NCBI GenBank assembly: GCA_938014915.1
Contig: CALLQQ010000113.1
Span: forward strand, 1-29,183
DNA length: 29,183 bases
Direction: 5' to 3'
Source: an uncultured Clostridia bacterium
GTDB lineage: Bacteria > Bacillota > Clostridia > Oscillospirales > Ruminococcaceae
The notes beneath the pieces were generated by a model. It saw only the letters and a program-made list of their open reading frames with translations. It ran no database searches and was not told where the DNA came from. This document shows positions 1 to 8,595 of the stretch, one piece after another. The number at the start of each line of letters is the position of its first letter. The stretch's first letter is position 1. Both the position numbers and the translations under genes were made by a program.

Positions 1-1336
1 TATCTTCGATAGTTTCTTTAGCTTTTACATCTCTTTTCATAAGTTTTTCGACTTGTCCAATAGCATATACTACCGTCGAATGGTCACGACCGCCGAATTC
101 TTCACCAATTGAAGAAAGCGACATTTGAGTTATTTCCCGCACAACATACATAGAAATTTGCCTCGCCGTCGATATATTAGCAGAACGCTTCGTCGAGCGA
201 ATATCTTCGGGCGATACATTGTATGTGCGTGAAATTTCCGTTATAATGCGATCTATCGTTACGGGGAGAGGTTTATTATCGTTGAGAATATCGCTGATTA
301 CATTCTGCGCCATTGATACTGACGGATGTGTTCCAGCAAGGAGCTTTAACGCCTTAATCTTTTTAACTGCCCCCTCTAACTGACGAATGTTGTTTTTCAA
401 TCGATTAGCTATGAATTGGGCGACATCGTCGGGAATTTCAATTTCAAGCAATTCCGCCTTGCGACGAATGATAGCAATTCGTGTTTCAAAATCGGGAGTT
501 GATATATCGGTGAGCAGTCCCCACTCGAATCTTGTTCGCAGCCTATCTTCAAGTGTTTTTATATCTTTAGGCGGTCTGTCCGATGTTAGCACGATCTGCT
601 TATTTATTTGATGAAGTTCATTGAATGTGTAGAAAAATTCTTCCTGCGTTCGCTCCTTACCAGCGATGAATTGAATATCGTCGACAAGTAGAATATCTGT
701 GCTGCGATACTTTTCATGGAATTGATTTGTCGTTTCATTACCAATTGCGGTAATGAATTCATTTGCGAATGCCTCCCCATTAACATAGATAATGTTTGTT
801 TCGGGAGAATTCCTCCTAATTTCATGGCTAATTGCCATCAGCAAATGTGTTTTTCCCAGTCCCGATGGTCCATATATAAATAGTGGGTTATATGCTCCCG
901 TTTGCCTTTTGGCAACTGCTTGACATGCAGCATATGCGAAGTCATTAGAACTCCCCACAATGAATGTGTCAAAAGTATAGTCATATTCGGCACCGGCAAA
1001 ACTCTTCTCAAGTTCGAATTTCATATTGGGATCGTCGTCCATTACAGGACTTTCCTCTTCTTTATATGCGGGCACGTTTATATTAAGTTCGCTTTCGGTA
1101 ATTATTACAATCTCAACTTCAAATCCAAGCACTTTAGCGAATGACCTGTTTAAAATCGGTATGTAATTTTCTTCTATAATCTTCTTTTGAAATTCGGAAT
1201 TTACAAATAGCACGGCCTGTCCATCATCGAATCTAACAGGTTCAAGTGGTTTTACCCATAGATTATAGTTTATATCCGATATTTCCGACGAACAATATTC
1301 TTTGACTAGATTAAATACCTCTAAAAAGGATTCCAT
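1..1336 (-). CDS. dnaA: Chromosomal replication initiator DnaA (3' end cut by window)
   Basis: Replication initiator, an AAA+ ATPase that binds DnaA boxes and melts oriC. The reading frame is open from the ATG at 1336 to the window edge, giving 445 visible residues, so only the last few codons are missing. Residues 1-80 look like the domain I helicase-loading region, starting MESFLEVFNLVKEY. Walker A GPSGLGKTH is near residue 156 and Walker B LLVDDIQFI near 217. The domain IV signature GRDHSTV is near 413. An upstream AAGGA about 10 nt before the ATG supports the start. It is divergent from rpmH, the usual Firmicute arrangement, and has its own promoter at 1515-1543. I checked the frame at several points and saw no frameshift. 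Identification is certain. Confidence 0.97.
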   Translation of the reverse strand, partial: MESFLEVFNLVKEYCSSEISDINYNLWVKPLEPVRFDDGQAVLFVNSEFQKKIIEENYIPILNRSFAKVLGFEVEIVIITESELNINVPAYKEEESPVMDDDPNMKFELEKSFAGAEYDYTFDTFIVGSSNDFAYAACQAVAKRQTGAYNPLFIYGPSGLGKTHLLMAISHEIRRNSPETNIIYVNGEAFANEFITAIGNETTNQFHEKYRSTDILLVDDIQFIAGKERTQEEFFYTFNELHQINKQIVLTSDRPPKDIKTLEDRLRTRFEWGLLTDISTPDFETRIAIIRRKAELLEIEIPDDVAQFIANRLKNNIRQLEGAVKKIKALKLLAGTHPSVSMAQNVISDILNDNKPLPVTIDRIITEISRTYNVSPEDIRSTKRSANISTARQISMYVVREITQMSLSSIGEEFGGRDHSTVVYAIGQVEKLMKRDVKAKETIED

Positions 1337-1398
1337 ATATCGACATTCCTTCCTAAGAAAAATAAGGCTTTTGCTGATTTTAAATAGGCGACAATAGA

Positions 1399-1430
1399 GC
1401 AACCTCTAAAAAGATATTTAAATAGGTTGC
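1399..1430 (-). repeat. Inverted repeat in the dnaA leader
   Basis: The arms GCAACCT (1399-1405) and AGGTTGC (1424-1430) are exact reverse complements, separated by 18 A/T-rich bases. The repeat lies between the predicted dnaA promoter and the dnaA start, so it would form a hairpin in the 5' leader. Its role is unknown; leader attenuation or an origin element are both possible. Confidence 0.5.
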
Positions 1431-1514
1431 TTTCAGTGGTTTGTTAACATTGTGTTCACCTAAATTGCCTATAATAAGATTACATGGTTAAAAAACCGCA
1501 TTTCTTTAATGTAT

Positions 1515-1543
1515 AGTATATCAGATTTTACTCAATGTTACAA
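1515..1543 (-). promoter_or_regulatory. Predicted sigma-A promoter of dnaA
   Basis: On the minus strand TTGTAA (1543-1538) and TATACT (1520-1515) are separated by exactly 17 bases. This is close to the TTGACA-17-TATAAT consensus and lies about 180 bases upstream of the dnaA ATG, leaving a long leader. Predicted from sequence only. Confidence 0.55.
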
Positions 1544-1606
1544 TACTATGGGAGTAAATTATTATATTTTTATATACTCTATCTATAAAGTTTTATGATT
1601 TATCAC

Positions 1607-1636
1607 TTGACAAGCATTGATATAATAAGTTATAAT
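1607..1636 (+). promoter_or_regulatory. Predicted sigma-A promoter of rpmH
   Basis: A perfect -35 TTGACA at 1607-1612 and a perfect -10 TATAAT at 1631-1636 are separated by 18 bases. It lies 75 bases before the rpmH start codon and probably drives rpmH-rnpA-yidD-yidC. Confidence 0.75.
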
Positions 1637-1711
1637 AATGTACTGCAAGGTTCTGATAAAATGTCGAGATTAAAATAATGTATATTTATCGGTCGAGGGG
1701 AGGATTTATAA

Positions 1712-1846
1712 ATGAAAAGAACATATCAACCTAAGAAGCGTTATAGAAAGAAAACTCACGGATTTATGAAGAGAATGCGCACGAAATCCGGACGTAGAAT
1801 CCTAGCAAATAGACGTGCTAAAGGCAGAGCTAGACTATCACAATAA
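1712..1846 (+). CDS. rpmH: 50S ribosomal protein L34
   Basis: A 44-residue, highly basic protein of the large ribosomal subunit. It starts [18 protein letters not shown] and continues with the family block [18 protein letters not shown], then ends RARLSQ. That is full-length for L34. The start is set by a strong GGGGAGG about 9 nt upstream. It is the first gene of the rpmH-rnpA-yidD-yidC cluster found beside dnaA in most bacteria. A hairpin follows at 1875-1894, which may reduce read-through into rnpA and explain the excess of L34 over RNase P protein. Certain. Confidence 0.97.
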   Translation: MKRTYQPKKRYRKKTHGFMKRMRTKSGRRILANRRAKGRARLSQ

Positions 1847-1874
1847 GTTAAGCATGCTACAAGTCTAAGAGGGT

Positions 1875-1894
1875 TGACCACAGAATTGTGGTCA
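1875..1894 (+). terminator. Hairpin between rpmH and rnpA (probable attenuator)
   Basis: TGACCACA (1875-1882) and TGTGGTCA (1887-1894) form a perfect 8-bp stem with the loop GAAT, followed by TTCCTTTT. The T-tract is imperfect, so partial termination or mRNA processing between the abundant rpmH message and rnpA is more likely than a full stop. Confidence 0.6.
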
Positions 1895-1954
1895 TTCCTT
1901 TTAACATTCGACTTTCATACTTTAAAAAGCATGGAAGATTGGTGAAATTCTAGT

Positions 1955-2323
1955 ATGAATAAATCTCAAAAGGCAACGAAAAATTGGTTAAGTTTAAATG
2001 ACAATAAGGATTTTATACGGCTTTATAAACGTGGTAAGAATGTTGTAACGCCGGTATTTGTTTTATATTTTAATAAAAACAACCTGCCCTATAATAGGAT
2101 AGGGATAACTACAAGTAAGAAAATTGGCAATGCTGTTAATAGGAACAGGGCAAGAAGAGTTATAAAAGCAGCAATTATCAACTCTCAATCCATATTCCCT
2201 AAAGGATATGATTTTGTATTTGTTGCACGTGTGAGAAGTACAAAAGAAAAATCAACTGTTGTCGAAAGATATATGAGAATAACGATGGACAAACAGTTCG
2301 GCAGTAGAGGGAGAAATCAATGA
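1955..2323 (+). CDS. rnpA: Ribonuclease P protein component
   Basis: Protein cofactor of RNase P, which trims the 5' leader from pre-tRNAs with the catalytic RNA. The 122-residue length is normal. The typical entry [17 protein letters not shown] occupies about residues 14-30, and the conserved RNR helix appears as [16 protein letters not shown] near 60-75. The N-terminus is slightly longer than common relatives, and the ribosome binding site (GGTG about 10 nt before ATG) is weak. No other in-frame ATG lies nearby. Its last four bases overlap yidD as ATGA, implying translational coupling. Confidence 0.95.
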   Translation: MNKSQKATKNWLSLNDNKDFIRLYKRGKNVVTPVFVLYFNKNNLPYNRIGITTSKKIGNAVNRNRARRVIKAAIINSQSIFPKGYDFVFVARVRSTKEKSTVVERYMRITMDKQFGSRGRNQ

Positions 2324-2562
2324 AATATATTTTAATCTTCATAATTAAAATATATAAGAAGATAATTTCACCATTATTGCCGCCTGCGTGTAGATTCTAT
2401 CCGACTTGCTCAGATTATACGATGCAGGCAATTCGGCGATTCGGGGCGATTCGTGGTACGATGCTTGGAATATGGCGCTTATGCAGGTGTAATCCTTTCA
2501 ATGATGGCGGTATAGATCCCGTGCCGGAGAAATTTACTTTTAAGAGAAAAATACCGCATTGA
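2320..2562 (+). CDS. yidD: Membrane protein insertion efficiency factor YidD
   Basis: A small amphipathic membrane-associated protein (80 residues) that assists YidC/Sec-dependent insertion. The family signature is intact: [18 protein letters not shown], followed by the G..R...LCRCNPF..GG.DPVP block. The N-terminal segment [15 protein letters not shown] is the usual membrane-surface helix. The ATG overlaps the rnpA stop (ATGA), so translation is probably coupled. The TGA stop lies in the loop of a short stem, ACCGC (2553-2557) with GCGGT (2566-2570). Confidence 0.95.
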   Translation: MKYILIFIIKIYKKIISPLLPPACRFYPTCSDYTMQAIRRFGAIRGTMLGIWRLCRCNPFNDGGIDPVPEKFTFKRKIPH

Positions 2563-2619
2563 ATAGCGGTGAAATAAATATTATAAACAGGCATTTTATT
2601 ATGCTTTTTGGAGGTTTAA

Positions 2620-3624
2620 ATGAGTGGAATTCTTAACCTAGTCTCTATACCCTTTGGATGGGCTATGTGGGCTTTGTATCAGGTATTCAAGAATTATGGG
2701 CTTGCAATAGTATTTTTTACGATAATTACTAAATTGATTTTAGTACCAATATCAATTAAACAACAGAAGAATCAAGCAAAGACGGCTCTTTTTCAGCCGA
2801 AACTTGAAAAACTTAAAAAGATGTATGGCAACAATAAAGAGAAATATCAGGAGGAAATGACGAAGCTTTATCAAGCTGAGGGCATAAATCCGATGGCTAG
2901 TTGCGGCCCGATGATTATTCAACTACTATTAGTAATTGGTATTTATGACGTAGTTAGAAAACCTCTCACGCATATTTTGAAAATACCCGCTGAAAGCATA
3001 AATTATATTATAGAGAAATCGAATAAAGCTACCGAGTTAGAGGCATTCATGCAGTTTAAAGATGATCCATCGAAATTCACGGAACTTGCTGCTGAAGTTG
3101 CCGATAAATTAAATGGATTCGATATAACGGTATTCGGGCTTAATTTTGGAGCGGTGCCAACTCTCAAGAGTATATTGGTGTTAATTCCGATTTTGTCAGG
3201 AATAACGGCGCTGATTTCATCAATTATATCACAAAGGGTGAATGCTAAGAACAATCCGGCAATGGCACAGGCAGGCAATTCGATGAAGGTTATGATGTAT
3301 ACAATGCCGCTAATGTCGGTGTGGATAGCATTTAAAGTACCAGCCGGTCTAGGATTTTACTGGATAATATCTAATATATTTATTATAGCTCAAACGATTA
3401 TTCTAGGAATACTTTATAGTCCTGAAAAGTTAAAAGCATATGCAGAGGCTGAAGTTGAGAAAAGACGAATGCAAACGGGCAGGATCTATACACACGCTGA
3501 AGAAATTGAAGATGATGAATCTGAGGATAAAAGCAGTGAGAAGAAACTAAGCAAGAAAGAACTTGATAAGAAAAGACTCGCCGAAGCTAGAAAGAGAATG
3601 GCTGAGAAATATGGCGATGATTAA
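2620..3624 (+). CDS. yidC: Membrane protein insertase YidC/Oxa1 (short Gram-positive form)
   Basis: Inserts and folds membrane proteins, alone or with SecYEG. At 334 residues it lacks the large periplasmic domain of proteobacterial YidC. Hydrophobic segments are near residues 5-20, 25-45, 95-112, 186-208 and 227-264. The cytoplasmic hairpin after the second segment carries the usual basic, helical sequence (QQKNQAKTALFQPKLEKLKK). The hydrophilic-groove residue, Arg in Bacillus SpoIIIJ, appears here as Lys38 (TIITKLILVP). The C-terminal tail is highly charged, as in ribosome-binding YidC tails. No lipobox or signal peptide is evident at the N-terminus. A strong GGAGG precedes the ATG. Confidence 0.95.
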   Translation: MSGILNLVSIPFGWAMWALYQVFKNYGLAIVFFTIITKLILVPISIKQQKNQAKTALFQPKLEKLKKMYGNNKEKYQEEMTKLYQAEGINPMASCGPMIIQLLLVIGIYDVVRKPLTHILKIPAESINYIIEKSNKATELEAFMQFKDDPSKFTELAAEVADKLNGFDITVFGLNFGAVPTLKSILVLIPILSGITALISSIISQRVNAKNNPAMAQAGNSMKVMMYTMPLMSVWIAFKVPAGLGFYWIISNIFIIAQTIILGILYSPEKLKAYAEAEVEKRRMQTGRIYTHAEEIEDDESEDKSSEKKLSKKELDKKRLAEARKRMAEKYGDD

Positions 3625-3670
3625 TTAAAGTAAAAGTTGACCAGTATGCAGAAAGGGGCTCCTAAAGAAG

Positions 3671-4489
3671 ATGAGGACTAAAGAAAAGTATTTTCAGGCA
3701 AAAACTATCGAAGAAGCAAAGATGCTAGCAGCTCAGGAATTCGATGTTGCTCTGGAAGAAATCGAGTTTGAGGTAATTGAGCAACCTAAAAAAGGCATAT
3801 TCGGGATAGCTAAAGCCGATGCAAAAGTTAAAGCAACTTACACATTAGGTAAGGCGGAGATCGCCGCTAACTATATTAGCACTATCCTAGATAAAATGAA
3901 TATCGAGAATGCAAGTGTTGAAATAACCTATGTAGATGGTGGTGCTGTTCTTGATATTGTTAGTGACGGGATGGGCGTCATTATTGGCAGACGTGGCGAA
4001 ACATTGGATGCACTCCAGTACTTAGCATCGCTTGCTTGTAATAAGGGCGATAGCGAATACTTCAGAATTACTGTCGATAGCTGCGGATATAGAGAAAAAC
4101 GCAAGAAAACACTTGAAGATCTTGCAACTAAGATAGCTAAAAAGGTAGCCAAAACGGGCCGAACTTCAACACTTGAGCCGATGAATCCGTATGAAAGACG
4201 CATTATCCACTCATCTGTTGCTAATGTTGAGGGTGTAACATCTAGATCGCATGGAGAGGATCCATATCGTAAGGTTATAATCAGATCAACTAATAAGAAG
4301 CCTAGATATAATAAAGACAATCGTGATAGAAGGGGCGGGAAAAAACCACGTCCAGGGAAGCAATCCAGCGATGTATTTATGACTTCATTTGAAAAGGAAT
4401 ATCAAAGGAAAAAGGCGCCCGATATCACCGCTGATGATAAAAATGAAAAGACTTATGACGTGGGGCTTTTTGAAAAGCTGGATATTTAA
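3671..4489 (+). CDS. khpB: RNA-binding protein KhpB (Jag/EloR)
   Basis: An RNA-binding protein with Jag-N, KH and R3H domains (272 residues). In Gram-positive bacteria it partners with KhpA and influences cell elongation and division. Jag-N spans about 1-52 with the motif PKKGIFGIAKADAKV. The KH domain has GRRG at 106-109. The R3H motif R-x3-H is Arg176-His180 in NPYERRIIHSSV. A basic, probably disordered tail (from about 205) is rich in Lys, Arg and Gly. It directly follows yidC, its conserved neighbour. The ribosome binding site is modest. A terminator follows at 4499-4532. Confidence 0.93.
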   Translation: MRTKEKYFQAKTIEEAKMLAAQEFDVALEEIEFEVIEQPKKGIFGIAKADAKVKATYTLGKAEIAANYISTILDKMNIENASVEITYVDGGAVLDIVSDGMGVIIGRRGETLDALQYLASLACNKGDSEYFRITVDSCGYREKRKKTLEDLATKIAKKVAKTGRTSTLEPMNPYERRIIHSSVANVEGVTSRSHGEDPYRKVIIRSTNKKPRYNKDNRDRRGGKKPRPGKQSSDVFMTSFEKEYQRKKAPDITADDKNEKTYDVGLFEKLDI

Positions 4490-4498
4490 GTACAGAAC

Positions 4499-4532
4499 AA
4501 CAGCACCTGGCTCAAGGCTAGGTGCTGTTTTA
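4499..4532 (+). terminator. Intrinsic terminator after khpB
   Basis: AACAGCACCT (4499-4508) pairs with AGGTGCTGTT (4520-4529) in a perfect 10-bp stem, followed by TTTAT. It lies just before the mnmE ribosome binding site and separates the yidC-khpB message from mnmE. Confidence 0.75.
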
Positions 4533-4554
4533 TGCAGAGAATGGAGGGAATTTA

Positions 4555-5919
4555 ATGGGCAGTACAATTGCAGCAATATCGACACCGCACGCCGTCGGCG
4601 GTATTGCGATAGTACGCATTTCAGGCGATGATGCTATCAATATAGCAAAAAGAATCTTCTCCCCGGCACGGGATAGGGATATTTCAAAAATGCGTGGATA
4701 TACCGCATGCTATGGCAAAATCCACAATAACGGAACGGAAATTGATGATGGAGTGCTATTAATATACCGTGCTCCCCATAGCTATACTGGCGAGAATGTA
4801 GTGGAAATTTCATGCCATGGTGGATTATACACATCACGTGAAGTTCTTCGTTCCTGCCTTGAAAATGGTGCCATTCCTGCCGAGGCTGGCGAATTTACCA
4901 AAAGGGCATTCCTTGCAGGTAAATTAAGCTTGACACAGGCTGAATCCGTAATGGATATAATTCATGCTAATGAAAGCCAACTCCATAAGGCGGCGCTTGC
5001 AACACGTGACGGCGTATTGCATAGAAAGATAGAGGCTATTACAAATAAGATTATTACTATCTGTGGCGATATAGCCGCATGGGTCGACTACCCTGAGGAA
5101 GATATTCCCGAATTAGAAAACGATAAATTACTAGCGGAACTTAGTAGGGCAAAAATCGATATTTCATCATTGCTTGAGGGGTACGATTATGGTCAGATGC
5201 TCCGTGCGGGCATAGCGACCGTAATTGTAGGAAAGCCGAATGTGGGCAAATCGACTTTGATGAATCTTCTCACGGGATATGAACGCAGTATCGTAACGGA
5301 CATTGCCGGTACTACTCGTGATATAATTGAAGAAAGTGTGCAATTAGGCGATGTAATTCTTCGCCTTGCCGATACTGCTGGAATCCGTGAAACAGACGAT
5401 GTTGTTGAATCGATGGGGGTAAATCTAGCAAGGCGGCGCATTGATGAGGCACAACTCATTCTTGCAGTATTCGACTTGTCCGAATCCATATCCGATGAAG
5501 ATAGGGAAATTATTGCTGGAATTGGCGACTCCCCCGCTATTGCAATTTTAAATAAAAACGATCTGCCGAGGGCACTTGATACCGATATAATTCATCAGAA
5601 TTTTAAGAATATTGTTACTCTTAGCGCATTAGATGTTGACGGTGTGAACAAGCTTAGCAATGCGGTGAAAGAAGCAGTGAGTGATGGGAATTTAGGTGCA
5701 GAAATTAGCCTAATATCTAACGAAAGGCAACGCACTCACGCAGTAAATTCGCACCGCTATATTGATGAAGCTATTTCTTCTTTAGAGGGAGGAATTACAC
5801 TTGATGCTATCGGTGTAACATTGGAACTTGCGGCGGAGGAATTGCTGAAATTATCGGGCAAGACAGTGACCGAAGCCGTCGTAGAAGAGATTTTTTCACG
5901 ATTCTGTGTAGGTAAGTAG
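4555..5919 (+). CDS. mnmE: tRNA modification GTPase MnmE
   Basis: A GTPase that with MnmG adds the carboxymethylaminomethyl (or aminomethyl) group at C5 of wobble uridine-34 of certain tRNAs. The 454-residue length is standard. The N-terminal folate-binding domain starts MGSTIAAISTPHAVGGIAIVRISG. G1 GKPNVGKS is at about 226-233, G3 DTAGI near 274 and G4 NKND near 333. The C-terminal C-[IV]-GK motif reads FCVGK at the very end. GGAGGG 6 nt before ATG 4555 selects this start over longer in-frame options. It sits 15 bp before mnmG, its functional partner. Confidence 0.97.
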   Translation: MGSTIAAISTPHAVGGIAIVRISGDDAINIAKRIFSPARDRDISKMRGYTACYGKIHNNGTEIDDGVLLIYRAPHSYTGENVVEISCHGGLYTSREVLRSCLENGAIPAEAGEFTKRAFLAGKLSLTQAESVMDIIHANESQLHKAALATRDGVLHRKIEAITNKIITICGDIAAWVDYPEEDIPELENDKLLAELSRAKIDISSLLEGYDYGQMLRAGIATVIVGKPNVGKSTLMNLLTGYERSIVTDIAGTTRDIIEESVQLGDVILRLADTAGIRETDDVVESMGVNLARRRIDEAQLILAVFDLSESISDEDREIIAGIGDSPAIAILNKNDLPRALDTDIIHQNFKNIVTLSALDVDGVNKLSNAVKEAVSDGNLGAEISLISNERQRTHAVNSHRYIDEAISSLEGGITLDAIGVTLELAAEELLKLSGKTVTEAVVEEIFSRFCVGK

Positions 5920-5934
5920 CAAAGGAGGTTTATT

Positions 5935-7830
5935 ATGGGATATTTTATGGATGATTATGATGTTGCTGTTATCGGGGCCGGTCATGCTGGATGTGAGGCG
6001 GCACTAGCATCGGCACGGCTCGGTTGTAAAACGATTATCTTCACATTGAGCCTCGATACAATAGCGAACCTCCCGTGCAATCCGTCGATAGGCGGCACGG
6101 CAAAGGGGCATTTAGTTTTTGAGATTGATGCGCTCGGCGGTGAGATGGCACGTGCCGCCGATGCTAGCTTAATTCAATCAAGAATGTTAAATCGGGGTAA
6201 AGGTCCAGCCGTGCATAGTCTGCGAATTCAGGCGGATAGAGTGAAGTATCATAATTATATGAAGCTAGCTCTAGAAAATCAAGATGGTCTTGCCGTAAAG
6301 CAGGCTGAAGTGGCAAGTATAGCAAAAAATGATGATGGAACATGGGACGTGCAAACTAGAATTGGAGGAACGTACAAGGCGCAAACTGTTATAATCGCAG
6401 GTGGAACATATCTTAACGGGCTAATCCATATCGGTGATGAAAGCTATGAAAGTGGTCCCGATAATATCAGTGCGGCGACTCTCCTAACCGAGAGTTTAAA
6501 GGAGCTTGGTATTTCCCTAAGGAGATTCAAGACGGGCTCCCCAGCTAGGGTGCACAAACGCAGTCTAAATTTTGATAAGCTGATATTGCAAGAGGGCGAC
6601 GAAGAAGTAATGAATTTCTCCTCCGATAGCGATCAGGAATTTAAAAACTTGCGTGATTGTTATATGACATATACGAATGAGGCAACGCACGAAATTATTC
6701 ATGCGAATCTGCATCGTGCGGCAATGTATTCGGGCAAAATTGAGGGCGTGGGTCCAAGATATTGCCCTAGCATTGAGGATAAGGTGGTGAGATTCGCCGA
6801 AAAGAATCGTCACCAATTCTTTGTTGAACCAATGGGACTAGACACTAATGAATACTATCTTCAGGGAATGGCGACTTCCCTACCCGAAGATGTGCAAGTT
6901 CAGTTTATGCGCTCAATTGAGGGGTTGGAGAATGTTGAGATTATGCGCCCTGCATATGCAATTGAATATGACTGCTGTGATTCGACAACGTTATTGCCAA
7001 CTCTTGAATTTAAGGAGATTAGCGGCTTATTCGGTGCTGGGCAGTTCAATGGAAGTAGCGGCTATGAAGAAGCGGCAGCGCAGGGGCTAATAGCAGGTAT
7101 TAATGCCGCACATAAAGTTAAGGGGAAGGAACCGTTCATTCTTGATAGAGCATCATCTTATATTGGCACTTTGATAGACGATCTAGTGACGAAGGGGTGC
7201 AACGAGCCATATAGAATGATGACATCACGCAGCGAATACAGATTAATCCTGCGGCAGGATAATGCCGATCAGCGCCTAATTCCAAAAGGGCATGAGATAG
7301 GACTTGTTCCCGATGAAAAGCTAAATCGCCTAAATTTAAAGCTGGAGCAAATAAAATTGGAGAGAAGGCGCCTAGAAAAAACTACAATTCCACCGTCGAA
7401 AGAGCTTAATTCCTATCTTGAAAGCGTCGGCACTGCGGGAATTTCCACGGGAATTAAGCTAGCAGAATTGCTAAAGCGACCACAGGTAACCTATGATGGG
7501 CTGGAGCCATTTGATAAAGACAGGCAACCGCTATCAAGGGAAGTTACCGACCAAATAGAAATTGCAATTAAATATGAGGGCTATATCGCCAAGCAACTTG
7601 CACAGGTTGAGCAAATGCGAAGATTTGAACGCAGGAAATTGCCCGACGACATCGATTATATGAGCATTGCGGGGCTGCGCATTGAGGCGAGGGAAAAGCT
7701 CAGCAGGCACCGCCCTTTGAACGTTGGTCAAGCATCACGAATTTCTGGAGTAAGTCCGGCGGATATATCGGTGCTTGTAATTTGGCTGACGCAAAATGCT
7801 AGTAAAGGTGGTAATTCCAATGATGAATGA
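5935..7830 (+). CDS. mnmG: tRNA uridine-5-carboxymethylaminomethyl modification enzyme MnmG (GidA)
   Basis: FAD-dependent partner of MnmE in wobble-uridine modification. At 631 residues it is full-length. The FAD-binding GxGxxG is at about 14-19 (VIGAGHAGCEAAL). Other family blocks are PCNPSIGGTAKGHLV, the FAD-site GGTYLNG, PRYCPSIEDKVVRF with its conserved Cys, GLFGAGQFNGSSGYEEAAAQG, and the C-terminal helical domain with RISGVSPADI. AAAGGAGG precedes the ATG by about 7 nt. A second Met at 5947 is possible but less favoured. Its end overlaps the rsmG start by 11 bp, suggesting coupling. Confidence 0.97.
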   Translation: MGYFMDDYDVAVIGAGHAGCEAALASARLGCKTIIFTLSLDTIANLPCNPSIGGTAKGHLVFEIDALGGEMARAADASLIQSRMLNRGKGPAVHSLRIQADRVKYHNYMKLALENQDGLAVKQAEVASIAKNDDGTWDVQTRIGGTYKAQTVIIAGGTYLNGLIHIGDESYESGPDNISAATLLTESLKELGISLRRFKTGSPARVHKRSLNFDKLILQEGDEEVMNFSSDSDQEFKNLRDCYMTYTNEATHEIIHANLHRAAMYSGKIEGVGPRYCPSIEDKVVRFAEKNRHQFFVEPMGLDTNEYYLQGMATSLPEDVQVQFMRSIEGLENVEIMRPAYAIEYDCCDSTTLLPTLEFKEISGLFGAGQFNGSSGYEEAAAQGLIAGINAAHKVKGKEPFILDRASSYIGTLIDDLVTKGCNEPYRMMTSRSEYRLILRQDNADQRLIPKGHEIGLVPDEKLNRLNLKLEQIKLERRRLEKTTIPPSKELNSYLESVGTAGISTGIKLAELLKRPQVTYDGLEPFDKDRQPLSREVTDQIEIAIKYEGYIAKQLAQVEQMRRFERRKLPDDIDYMSIAGLRIEAREKLSRHRPLNVGQASRISGVSPADISVLVIWLTQNASKGGNSNDE

Positions 7831-8518
7831 GCTTTTTTCACAGGCGGGACTAACGTTCAATGCCGACATAGGGGCGAAGCTTTCAACATATTCGGACTTC
7901 CTTGTTGAATATAATAGGAATGTAAACCTCACTGCTATAACGGATAGTAAAGAAATTATCGTCAAACACTTCATTGATAGTATTCTTCCGTTAAAGCTGG
8001 TAGAATTCCCCCACGGGGCAAGCATAATTGATGTTGGTACGGGTGCGGGATTCCCCTCCCTACCGATGAAAATCTACCGTGACGATCTGAATCTTACCAT
8101 GCTCGACAGTTTGAGAAAGCGTCTTGACTTCCTAGAACAGTTGTGCGAACGAATTGCGATTGACGATGTTGAACTTATCCACAGTCGTGCCGAAGATGGT
8201 GGAAAGAATGAGGATTTGCGTGAGAAATTCGACATCGGGACTGCAAGGGCGGTAGCGAATTTGCGTGAACTTAGCGAATACTGCCTCCCCTATGTTAAAG
8301 TTGGCGGAATGTTCGTCGCATTAAAATCACGTGATATAAATGCGGAAGTCGACGCGGCGAAGAATGCAATTTCTCTTTTGGGCGGCGAAATTGATAGGAT
8401 AATCCCATATAAATTGCCGACAGAAGAAGAAAGAACAATAGTTATAATAAAAAAGATATCGCAAACACCGACAAGGTATCCGAGAAGTAGCGCACGTATT
8501 TCAAAAAAACCGCTTTAA
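7820..8518 (+). CDS. rsmG: 16S rRNA (guanine-527-N7)-methyltransferase RsmG (GidB)
   Basis: SAM-dependent methyltransferase acting on 16S rRNA G527. It has 232 residues from ATG 7820, or 231 from the adjacent ATG 7823; AGGTGG 8 nt upstream supports 7820. SAM motif I, IIDVGTGAGFPSLPMKI, is near 69-85. The conserved NLTAI is at 36-40 and RAVANLRELSEYCLPYVK follows further on. The C-terminal TPTRYPR-x-KKPL ending is typical of the family. The final codons form one arm of a strong terminator, with the TAA stop in its loop. The first bases overlap mnmG. Confidence 0.96.
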   Translation: MMNELFSQAGLTFNADIGAKLSTYSDFLVEYNRNVNLTAITDSKEIIVKHFIDSILPLKLVEFPHGASIIDVGTGAGFPSLPMKIYRDDLNLTMLDSLRKRLDFLEQLCERIAIDDVELIHSRAEDGGKNEDLREKFDIGTARAVANLRELSEYCLPYVKVGGMFVALKSRDINAEVDAAKNAISLLGGEIDRIIPYKLPTEEERTIVIIKKISQTPTRYPRSSARISKKPL

Positions 8519-8531
8519 AAGCGGTTTTTTT
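8503..8531 (+). terminator. Intrinsic terminator overlapping the end of rsmG
   Basis: A-tract plus CCGC, then TTTAAAA, then GCGG plus a run of seven T. The A- and T-tracts extend the stem and make the hairpin potentially bidirectional. The rsmG stop codon (8516-8518) is inside the loop. It ends the mnmE-mnmG-rsmG unit. Confidence 0.88.
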
Positions 8532-8595
8532 GTTGTAAGCTATCATAGCTTGTCAAAACCCCTTGTACGAATCTTCTAGCCATATGCGAATATTT

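Larger units (their letters stand above)
1337..1711. other. AT-rich dnaA-rpmH intergenic region (origin-side region)
   Basis: A 375-bp divergent intergenic stretch with no credible gene. It holds the dnaA promoter, the rpmH promoter and an inverted repeat in the dnaA leader (1399-1405 with 1424-1430). The part from about 1545 to 1640 is almost pure A/T, as expected of a DNA-unwinding region. In Firmicutes this interval can carry the upstream half of oriC. However, I found no consensus DnaA box (TTATCCACA) in it, so the functional origin may lie on the dnaA-dnaN side outside the window. That last point is inference. Confidence 0.6.

Noticed and set aside
604..825. A 73-residue minus-strand frame in the dnaA region
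   Set aside because: It is an alternative frame of dnaA itself. The true dnaA frame is open across this stretch and carries the Walker B region.
1..1336. Possible frameshift in dnaA
   Set aside because: An apparent frame mismatch came from a one-base counting error. The frame is consistent at the start codon, Walker A, sensor region and C-terminus.
3928..4320. A 130-residue minus-strand frame inside khpB
   Set aside because: It is fully antisense to the KH/R3H region, which shows clear family conservation, and has no independent support.
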